The position numbers and the translations under genes are program-made. A stretch of 11,775 nt of DNA, from assembly GCA_025353305.1 (NCBI GenBank), contig JANXQX010000042.1, positions 1 through 11,775 of the forward strand. Reading direction: 5' to 3'. Shown here in pieces: positions 1-5,075 of this stretch; the stretch's first letter is position 1, and each line of letters begins with the position of its first letter. The notes under the pieces are model-generated. The model searched no databases. It worked only from the letters and a program-made list of their open reading frames with translations, and was not told the DNA's origin. This stretch comes from Holophagaceae bacterium. GTDB taxonomy: Bacteria > Acidobacteriota > Holophagae > Holophagales > Holophagaceae.

Positions 1-39
1 GTGTCTTGGTGGTTCTATTTCTTTGAATGCAACTTGGTA

Positions 40-1281
40 TCAGGACTCAGCGCTTGGAATTTCTTCCGGCATCTGCCAGCGGTCGTAGCGCAGGAGCATC
101 AGCAGGCCCGGAATGGAGATGGCGATGCAAAGCAGGAAGAAGCCGGGCCAGCCCATCCACTTCACCAACTGGCCCGCGGGACTCGAGAACACCGTGCGGG
201 TCAGGGCCATGAGGCTCGAGAGCAGCGCGTACTGCGTGGCGGTCATCCGCTTGTCGCAGATGCGCATGAGAAAGGCCGCGTAGGCCACCATGCCCGTGCC
301 GAAGCAGAAATTTTCCGCCCCGATGGTAGCCAGCATCAAAGGCCGATTGTGCCCGATGACCGCCAGCAGGTATGGAGCGGAAATACTGGCCGCTTGCAGC
401 ATCCCGAAGATAAGCAAAGATCGCCGCAGGGACCAGCGCCGCATCACCAGGCCACCGAGGAAGCTCCCAATCAGCAAAGAAGCCAGACCCAGGCCCTTCG
501 TCGCGAGACCGATTTCCGTCTTGCTGAAATCCAGGGTCATCAGGAACACCGTGTTCAGGGAGGCCGCTAGCATGTCCCCCAGCTTGTAGAGGATGGTGAA
601 GGCCATCATTTCCAGCGCGCCCCGGCGGGAGAAGAATTCAGTGAAGGGCTTCACCACGGCATCCACCAAAGTACGTGGTGGCGTGGCGCTGATGGGCTCC
701 GGAGCGAACCAGGCCGTGACCATCCCCGGCACCATCAGTGCCGCCATCACCAGATAGACCACGCGCCATGTAGTGTGATCCGCGAGCCACAGGGCAAAGG
801 CGCCACCCACCAGCATGGCGATGCGATAGAAGATAATGTTGCGGCTGGATCCTACCCCCAGATCGCTCACTGGCAATAGCTCAGTTCGGTAGGCATCCAC
901 GACGATGTCCTGGCTGGCACTGAAGAAGGCCACCAGCAAGGCCAGGCCCGCAATGGCACCCAGGCCCGTGCGCGGGTCCCCGAAGGCCATGGCGCAAAGG
1001 CCGAGGACCAAGGCCATTTGAAAGATCAGGATCCAGCCGCGGCGGCGGCCCATGAAAGGCGGCGTGAAGCGATCGAGAATGGGCGACCAGATGAACTTCA
1101 GGTTGTAGGGCAGGCCGATCAGCGCGGAAAGGCCTATAAAGCCCAGGTCCACGTGGGAATCCTTCATCCAGGCCTGCAACGTGGAATTCGTCAGCAGCAG
1201 CGGAAGTCCCGATGCGAAGCCGAAGAGCGACACGGCCGCCATTGGCGCCAGGGACCTGGTCCGGGTTTCAACATTGGGCAT
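40..1281 (-). CDS. ampG: AmpG-family muropeptide permease (MFS)
   Basis: AmpG imports anhydro-muropeptides released by cell-wall turnover from periplasm to cytoplasm for peptidoglycan recycling; in some bacteria this also signals beta-lactamase induction. The 413-residue product is almost wholly hydrophobic, with about 12 membrane spans. Family motifs are visible: FASGLPLLL near residue 21, LQAWM near 35, GLPYNLKFIWSP near 56, GRRRGW near 78 (the MFS loop 2-3 motif), and SASQDIVVDAYR at about 121-132, which is the strongest AmpG signature. The ATG at 1281 is chosen because the N-terminus then aligns with the usual short AmpG leader; a longer reading to a TTG at 1374 would add 31 polar, non-conserved residues. 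No clear Shine-Dalgarno precedes the ATG. E. coli AmpG is longer (about 490 residues), so this is the compact 12-span form. It is divergent from the next gene, with about 196 bases between them. AmpG identity is confident; the exact substrate is inferred from the family. Confidence 0.87.
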   Translation of the reverse strand: MPNVETRTRSLAPMAAVSLFGFASGLPLLLTNSTLQAWMKDSHVDLGFIGLSALIGLPYNLKFIWSPILDRFTPPFMGRRRGWILIFQMALVLGLCAMAFGDPRTGLGAIAGLALLVAFFSASQDIVVDAYRTELLPVSDLGVGSSRNIIFYRIAMLVGGAFALWLADHTTWRVVYLVMAALMVPGMVTAWFAPEPISATPPRTLVDAVVKPFTEFFSRRGALEMMAFTILYKLGDMLAASLNTVFLMTLDFSKTEIGLATKGLGLASLLIGSFLGGLVMRRWSLRRSLLIFGMLQAASISAPYLLAVIGHNRPLMLATIGAENFCFGTGMVAYAAFLMRICDKRMTATQYALLSSLMALTRTVFSSPAGQLVKWMGWPGFFLLCIAISIPGLLMLLRYDRWQMPEEIPSAES

Positions 1282-1477
1282 AAAGGATGGTAGTGGAAAA
1301 CGTGAAACCGCGAACGAAAGCGAAGGTTTCGATCGCCTCTCTTGCGCGAGGCAGGGCTGATTGCGCCTCCCCAAATTGGCAAGCGGAAATTGACTCCGGG
1401 TAATCCTTGCGGTTAGGAGAGGGTGACGTACACTTCGGCCGGGTTTTCTTGTTCAAATCCTGGTCCGGGAGGCTGTC

Positions 1478-2200
1478 ATGACAAGGCTACTTTCGTCCTC
1501 GGCACCGGATATAGAGCAAAGGCTTGCAGGCTGGATGAAGATCCAGGAACGCCATGTTTCACCCGCAGGGATCAAGCTCCGCCCTGCCATTACTCTGTCC
1601 CGCCAGTTCGGCTGCTCGGGCTATCCTCTCGCGGAACGCCTGAAGACCCTCTTCGAGGACGCCTCCGGGGAGCCATGGAGTATCTTCGACAAGTCACTCA
1701 TCGAGATGGTTGCCAAGCAAGAGGGCATTTCATTAAGCCTTCTGAAGCGACTGGGTGACATGTCCCGTGTCATCGAAACTTTCGGACTTCATTCGCCTCG
1801 ACTCGTAACTCATGACCTGGCCTTCGACAAGGTTGCGCGCCACCTGGTCCAGATTGCGAAGCTGGGCAACGCGATCATGGTGGGAAGGGGGGCCGCCATC
1901 CTGTGCAACAGGTTTCCGAATTGCTACAACTTCCAGCTGATCGGAAGCCACGATTGGAGGGTCTCCAATTACGCGCAGCAGATGGGGTTGAGCCGCGGGG
2001 AGGCGGAAATCGAGGTGGTGGTGAATGGGGAGCGCCGCGACAAGTTCGTGAACCATTGCCTGGGGGAGGACGTCGCCGATCCCCGCTTCTATGACGCCAT
2101 CTTCAACAACGACCGGCATGGCGTCGAGGAAATTTCCCACGCGATCCTGGCCTTTGTCCGCAACGCCTGGGAAGACAAAAGGTATTTCCAGCAGGCCTGA
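1478..2200 (+). CDS. cytidylate kinase-like family protein
   Basis: The 240-residue protein resembles the cytidylate-kinase-like family (Pfam AAK/Cytidylate_kin2 type), P-loop proteins related to CMP kinase whose real substrate is mostly unknown. A P-loop-like segment SRQFGCSGYP lies at residues 41-50, a conserved IFDKSLIE at 69-76 and the typical VGRGAA strand-turn at 135-140; the C-terminal half carries the helical region ending in the family-like ISHAILAFVRNA. The start is supported by GGGAGG at 1467-1472, six bases before the ATG. The canonical CMP kinase (cmk) is a different, better conserved protein, so no gene symbol is given. It is the last host gene before the tRNA-Lys scar and ends directly at the first copy of a direct repeat. 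Family membership is fairly sure; a nucleotide kinase activity is only inferred. Confidence 0.78.
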   Translation: MTRLLSSSAPDIEQRLAGWMKIQERHVSPAGIKLRPAITLSRQFGCSGYPLAERLKTLFEDASGEPWSIFDKSLIEMVAKQEGISLSLLKRLGDMSRVIETFGLHSPRLVTHDLAFDKVARHLVQIAKLGNAIMVGRGAAILCNRFPNCYNFQLIGSHDWRVSNYAQQMGLSRGEAEIEVVVNGERRDKFVNHCLGEDVADPRFYDAIFNNDRHGVEEISHAILAFVRNAWEDKRYFQQA

Positions 2201-2264
2201 GTCAACAGGAAACATGAAATATTGGCGCTCCATCCCGTAACCCGTGCGCGGCTGGCTGCGAACG
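2201..2264 (+). repeat. imperfect direct repeat, copy A
   Basis: Copy A begins on the base after the stop codon of the kinase-like gene. It shares with copy B (2414-2478) the blocks gtcaacaggaaac, gaaatattggcgc, cccgtaac and gcggctggctgcg in the same order, with short variable spacers and one single-base indel; roughly 55 of 65 positions agree. The function is unknown; it may be a dispersed intergenic repeat of the host. Confidence 0.8.
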
Positions 2265-2413
2265 GGCATCGTCTTCGGCGACCGGCTCTGGACGCTCTCG
2301 CGTATTCGCCTTGCCCTGCCTGCGCGTCACCATACGACCGAAGTGCATGAAGAGAGGATGAGACAGAGTCGGCACATCCGATTGCCGACCAAGGGCTGGG
2401 GAGATAGGCCCGG

Positions 2414-2478
2414 GTCAACAGGAAACTCGAAATATTGGCGCCCTCGTCCCGTAACTTGCACGCGGCTGGCTGCGCACG
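2414..2478 (+). repeat. imperfect direct repeat, copy B
   Basis: This is the second copy of the repeat, starting 213 bases after the start of copy A and in the same orientation. Four blocks of 8-13 identical bases are conserved in order. It lies about 75 bases from the tRNA-Lys terminator, on the host side of the element junction, so it belongs to the chromosome rather than the inserted element. Confidence 0.8.
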
Positions 2479-2551
2479 CGGTTTCCGCTGCGCGGAACCG
2501 GCTGCGGCCGCTCGCGCGCCCTGCGCCTACCGCTACCTGCGCGCCATCCTT

Positions 2552-2604
2552 AACCACCACCAAACAAAAGCCACCCGTTGGGTGGCTTTTGTTTGGTGGT
2601 GGTT
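2552..2604 (-). terminator. tRNA-Lys terminator hairpin
   Basis: A perfect 25-bp inverted repeat (2552-2576 with 2580-2604) is closed by a 3-base loop. Read on the minus strand, its core is AAAAGCCACCC, loop AAC, GGGTGGCTTTT followed by GTTT, a classic rho-independent form. It abuts and partly overlaps the CCA end and acceptor strand of the tRNA-Lys fragment, so it is the native terminator of that tRNA. It is nearly symmetric and could also stop plus-strand transcription from the kinase-like gene. Confidence 0.85.
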
Positions 2605-2641
2605 CCTCAGGGACTCGAACCCTGGACCCGCTGATTAAGAG
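2597..2641 (-). other. attachment site: 3' part of tRNA-Lys(CTT)
   Basis: On the minus strand this reads as anticodon loop CTCTTAA (anticodon CTT), the 3' strand of the anticodon stem (TCAGC), a 5-base variable loop, a perfect T arm (CAGGG TTCGAGT CCCTG), acceptor strand AGGAACC, discriminator A and encoded CCA. The match to a tRNA stops exactly at the 5' edge of the anticodon loop: the bases past 2641 (ATAAA) do not pair with TCAGC, and no D arm or 5' acceptor strand follows. A broken tRNA 3' end beside an integrase gene is the standard left attachment scar of a tRNA-integrating element; the restored full tRNA is expected at the other end. It is not a functional tRNA gene as it stands. Confidence 0.85.
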
Positions 2642-2672
2642 ATAAAAACTGTAGTTAATACCTGCACAACCA

Positions 2673-2748
2673 TGAGACTAGTGAGACAAAAGGAGGGGTC
2701 GGATTGCAAAGAATAAGACAAATAATCCAGTCTGGCACTTGCTGAGAC
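2673..2748 (+). promoter_or_regulatory. cluster of TGAGAC repeats, candidate arm-type sites
   Basis: Between the attachment scar and the integrase start, TGAGAC occurs at 2673-2678, 2682-2687 and 2743-2748, all in one orientation, with a one-base variant TAAGAC at 2714-2719. One inverted copy occurs at 4644-4649. Tyrosine integrases with an N-terminal arm-binding domain bind short repeated arm sites near the core, and Xis/AlpA proteins bind there too. The assignment is inferred from position and repetition only. The region is AT-rich compared with its flanks; no confident sigma-70 promoter was found in it. Confidence 0.4.
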
Positions 2749-2804
2749 ATGGTTTTGAAGTAGCTTGATAGTAGCGCGATGTTTTTAGCGCACGGAGCTG
2801 CGAA

Positions 2805-4169
2805 ATGCCGAAATTAAGTCGCAACCTGATCACCGAGCCCTACGTGGCTGGTTTGAAGCCGGGGAAGGTGAAGGGTATCACAGAGCAGAGCCATGAGCGC
2901 AAGAACGCCCCCGCCGCTCATGTTTACTGGGACCGCGAGATTCCAGGCTTCGGTGTGCAGATTCGCCCTCTTGGACGTGATCAGCGGGGCACGGGCCGCG
3001 CCACCTACTATCTCAAGTACCTCTGGCGTCCGAACCCAGCCGAGAAAGGGAAACAGGTCTGGCTCCGCCTTGGGAAGGCCTCTGACATGACGGCGGACGA
3101 GGCCCGGGCACTGGCGAGTGAATATCGCCGGATGCTGCGACGTGGGATTGACCCCGCCGGCGCGGGATCGGTGGATCTGACCGTGCAGGGACGGGCTGAT
3201 CTCTTCCTGAAAGACTTGAAGGAGGACGTGGCCAATGAGCGGCGGAGCAAAGCCACCCTTCGCGCCGTGGACCTCGCCTTCCGGTTGGCCCTGCCCGTGA
3301 TCGGCGCCATGAAGATCGCCGATGTTCGCCGCGCCAACATCGAGGACTTGCGGGAACGCCTGGCCGTGGGCTGGAGGCCTGGGGACAAGAAAGGAACCAA
3401 GCCCAAGCGGCCCACGCCCATCCTGGCAAATCGCGTGATTGCCCACCTTTCTACCCTCTTCACCCTTGCCGAGAAAAAGGAGATCCGTCCCCAGGGGACC
3501 AACCCTTGCAAGTGGGCACAGGACCGGGAAGTGGAGCACCGGAAGGAACGCTTCCTTAGCCCCCTTGAATATGAATGGCTCGGGAAAGTGCTCAACTTCG
3601 CGAACTCATGGGACGAGGAAGCATATGGGCCTCGGGTCTGCGGCAGTGCCATCGCGGCTCTGCGCCTCCTGGCATTCACTGGCGCCCGCAAGGAAGAGAT
3701 TCTCACCATGAAATGGGATCAGGTGGACTTGGAGGCTGCAACCTTGACCATTCGGGAACACAAGACAAAGCGCACCATGGGTGTGAAAACGATCCCCCTC
3801 AATGCGCCTGCCCGCATCGTTATACGCAATCAACAGGAACAGGTCCAGCAGCTCGGGAACCCCTACGTTTTCCCGGGGCGCTACACAGGCCGCCTCGTGA
3901 ATCTGCGGTCACCCTGGGAGCGGATCAAGGCCGCGGTGAGCGTGTTCTCTGAAGGCGCCGTTGATCTGGCGGGGACTCGAATCCATGATCTCCGCCATTC
4001 CTTCATCACCACCGGCGTTTCGGCGGGGCTGCCCCTTCCCGTCCTTGGCGGACTCGCGGGACACGCCCAGGCCGCCACTACTGAGAAATACGCCCACAAG
4101 GAACAGGCCCCCATGCGCGAGGCCTCTGAAACTATCGGCGCGCGGCTTGCAGCCCTGATGCCGGCATGA
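2805..4169 (+). CDS. tyrosine-type site-specific integrase
   Basis: This 454-residue tyrosine recombinase integrates and excises the element at tRNA-Lys. Residues 1-120 look like the arm-DNA-binding domain (IPGFGVQI near 46, LGKASDMTADEAR near 89, GIDP near 114). The core-binding domain follows at about 125-225, and the catalytic domain fills 245-440. The active-site set appears complete: R295 in TGARKEEI, lysine 320/322 in the beta-hairpin HKTKR, H394 and R397 in HDLRH, H420 in LAGH, and nucleophile Y429 in EKYAH. GGAG at 2794-2797, seven bases upstream, supports the ATG. The gene points away from the attachment scar 164 bases to the left, as is usual for P4-type integrases. Its stop overlaps the next start by four bases (ATGA). 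Family is certain; the target site is inferred from the adjacent scar. Confidence 0.95.
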   Translation: MPKLSRNLITEPYVAGLKPGKVKGITEQSHERKNAPAAHVYWDREIPGFGVQIRPLGRDQRGTGRATYYLKYLWRPNPAEKGKQVWLRLGKASDMTADEARALASEYRRMLRRGIDPAGAGSVDLTVQGRADLFLKDLKEDVANERRSKATLRAVDLAFRLALPVIGAMKIADVRRANIEDLRERLAVGWRPGDKKGTKPKRPTPILANRVIAHLSTLFTLAEKKEIRPQGTNPCKWAQDREVEHRKERFLSPLEYEWLGKVLNFANSWDEEAYGPRVCGSAIAALRLLAFTGARKEEILTMKWDQVDLEAATLTIREHKTKRTMGVKTIPLNAPARIVIRNQQEQVQQLGNPYVFPGRYTGRLVNLRSPWERIKAAVSVFSEGAVDLAGTRIHDLRHSFITTGVSAGLPLPVLGGLAGHAQAATTEKYAHKEQAPMREASETIGARLAALMPA

Positions 4170-4468
4170 GCGAGGACACCATGAACCCACTTTTCCAAAG
4201 CCCCTTCGATCCCATGGACGGTGAACCAACACGGGCCGACTACTGTGAAGCAGGCGAGGCCGCCGGCTTCTACTTCGCTGCTGAAGCGTTTCCTCGCTTC
4301 TCTGCTTCTCTCGTCCCCGGGCTTGGGGGCATGGCCATGGACGAGGCAGAGAAGGCCGCCATAACGCGGATGGGTAGGCAGGCCGGAGGCCGCCTTTTTG
4401 ACCAAGGGATGCCCCTCACCTTGAGAACCTTCTCTGAAGTCATGGCGCCGCTTTTCGCACTGCCTTAA
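4166..4468 (+). CDS. hypothetical protein coupled to integrase
   Basis: This 100-residue protein is not recognised. It is mildly acidic and alanine-rich, with an aromatic stretch EAAGFYFAAEAFPRF near residues 30-44 and no signal peptide, membrane span or known motif. Its ATG overlaps the integrase stop by four bases (ATGA), so translation is probably coupled; a second in-frame ATG at 4181 is possible. Position suggests a factor co-expressed with the integrase, for example an excision or integration helper, but nothing in the sequence proves this. A 9-bp inverted repeat starts just after its stop (4477-4530). Confidence 0.6.
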   Translation: MSEDTMNPLFQSPFDPMDGEPTRADYCEAGEAAGFYFAAEAFPRFSASLVPGLGGMAMDEAEKAAITRMGRQAGGRLFDQGMPLTLRTFSEVMAPLFALP

Positions 4469-4476
4469 ACTTCAAC

Positions 4477-4530
4477 TGGCGCGGCTAGGGTAGCTCCTGA
4501 ACACTGGCATCCGCACCAGCTGCCGCGCCA
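4477..4530. repeat. 9-bp inverted repeat downstream of integrase operon
   Basis: TGGCGCGGC (4477-4485) and GCCGCGCCA (4522-4530) are perfect complements around a 36-base loop, starting 8 bases after the stop of the 100-aa gene. There is no T tract, so it is at best a weak or factor-dependent terminator or RNA-stabilising structure. Confidence 0.45.
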
Positions 4531-4570
4531 CTTCCTGCGGGTGCTCCGGCGGAGGGGCACTCGAAATGTG

Positions 4571-4597
4571 TGCAGCAGATTCATTCTGACCGCTGCA
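4571..4597. repeat. TGCAGC...GCTGCA inverted repeat 1
   Basis: TGCAGC (4571-4576) and GCTGCA (4592-4597) are separated by 15 bases. The same half-sites recur 117 bases downstream (4687-4713), each with a G before the left half. Paired dyads with the same half-site upstream of an HTH regulator gene suggest an operator or an initiator-binding site. Confidence 0.45.
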
Positions 4598-4686
4598 AAT
4601 TCGTAAACCGTCTGCCAATAAAAGACTTATCGGGCGATTCTCTGTCTCATTTCATCACATCTATTTGATTCAAGATGAGTTGTAAA

Positions 4687-4713
4687 GTGCAGCGCGTATC
4701 ACTACGGCTGCAC
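4687..4713. repeat. GTGCAGC...GCTGCAC inverted repeat 2 (hairpin)
   Basis: GTGCAGC (4687-4693) and GCTGCAC (4707-4713) are perfect complements, extended inward by CGT/ACG (4695-4697 with 4704-4706) after a single bulged G, giving a 10-bp stem with the 6-base loop ATCACT. It lies 53 bases before the start of the AlpA-like gene and shares half-sites with the dyad at 4571-4597. It is a candidate operator for that protein, or part of an origin. Confidence 0.5.
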
Positions 4714-4766
4714 AGATAGACACAGAGACTGGGCTTGCGGACAGGTGATACCGCACGGAGCCCAAC

Positions 4767-4961
4767 ATGAGTAAAAAGGAAAAAACGCCCCCCCCTGCGC
4801 CCCTGTTGCGCAGCGTGGATGATTCTGCAGCAATCCTCGGCCTAAGCCGAGCGAACCTCTACCGGAAAATCAACTCCGGGGACATCGCCTCTGTGCAGAT
4901 CGGCAGCCGTCGAATGATCCCCCAGTACGTGCTGGATGGTTTCACCAAGCCCGCGGCGTGA
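4767..4961 (+). CDS. AlpA/Xis-like helix-turn-helix protein
   Basis: This 64-residue DNA-binding protein is of the excisionase/AlpA (MerR-like HTH_17) type. After a basic, proline-rich start, residues 14-60 show the family pattern: LLRSVDDSAAILGLSRANLYR forms the helix-turn-helix, followed by KINSGDIASVQIGSRRMIPQYVLDGF, where the G-D-I...IGSRR wing contacts DNA. Such proteins act as recombination directionality factors for the neighbouring integrase and as transcription regulators of their own region. The start has GGAG (4757-4760) six bases upstream, and the ten bases cgcacggagc are also found before the integrase start. The gene stands alone between two intergenic regions, 114 bases before the primase-helicase gene. 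HTH assignment is strong; excision versus transcriptional control cannot be separated from sequence. Confidence 0.85.
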   Translation: MSKKEKTPPPAPLLRSVDDSAAILGLSRANLYRKINSGDIASVQIGSRRMIPQYVLDGFTKPAA

Positions 4962-5003
4962 CCCGATGTCCGGTCCGCTAAGTCATCATTCCCCGTCCGG
5001 GTG

Positions 5004-5060
5004 CTGCGGAGCCCCGCCGATGCTGAAGATCGGTTTCACTGATCTACTTCTTGTCCGCAG
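5004..5060. promoter_or_regulatory. leader with inverted repeat before primase-helicase
   Basis: In the 114-base gap before the primase-helicase gene, CTGCGGA (5004-5010) is complementary to TCCGCAG (5054-5060). Inside it, GAAGATC (about 5025-5031) pairs imperfectly with GATCTACTTC (5041-5050). Its distal end lies 15 bases from the GTG start. The 11-mer cagagactggg (5058-5068) also occurs at 4723-4733 before the AlpA-like gene. A structured leader or a repressor site is possible; this is inference. Confidence 0.35.
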
Positions 5061-5075
5061 AGACTGGGACCAGGG

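Larger units (their letters stand above)
2201..2551. other. gene-free intergenic stretch with direct repeats
   Basis: These 350 bases between the kinase-like gene and the tRNA terminator hold no convincing gene. Readings that run through the tRNA on the plus strand end in peptide such as SGTRTLDPL, a familiar false translation of tRNA 3' ends. The stretch contains two copies of a 65-base imperfect repeat (listed separately), a 7-bp hairpin (2368-2374 with 2383-2389, loop of 8) lacking a T tract, and very GC-rich sequence at 2460-2530. Confidence 0.7.
4469..4766. promoter_or_regulatory. regulatory or origin-like intergenic region
   Basis: This is a stretch of about 300 bases between the integrase operon and the AlpA-like gene, with no gene seen. 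It holds three inverted repeats (listed separately), an AT-rich core at about 4596-4690 that contrasts with the GC-rich flanks, and one inverted TGAGAC (4644-4649). It precedes the regulator and primase-helicase genes, where P4-like elements carry control sites and often replication sites. A TTGATT at 4665-4670 has no acceptable -10 partner, so no promoter is called. Confidence 0.45.

Noticed and set aside
1390..1418. TTGACT as a -35 box for the kinase-like gene
   Set aside because: No acceptable -10 hexamer lies 16-18 bases downstream.
1733..2269. Long minus-strand reading opposite the kinase-like gene
   Set aside because: It is antisense to a gene with clear family motifs; GC-rich codon bias produces such mirror frames. 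Similar mirrors opposite the integrase and primase-helicase were dropped too.
2244..2645. A 133-codon plus-strand reading across the terminator and tRNA scar
   Set aside because: Its end (SGTRTLDPLIKR) is the usual false translation of a tRNA 3' end, and it runs through a perfect terminator hairpin and a repeat.
4665..4701. Promoter TTGATT with a downstream -10 before the AlpA-like gene
   Set aside because: Candidate -10 boxes fall at wrong spacings (about 12 or 25 bases).
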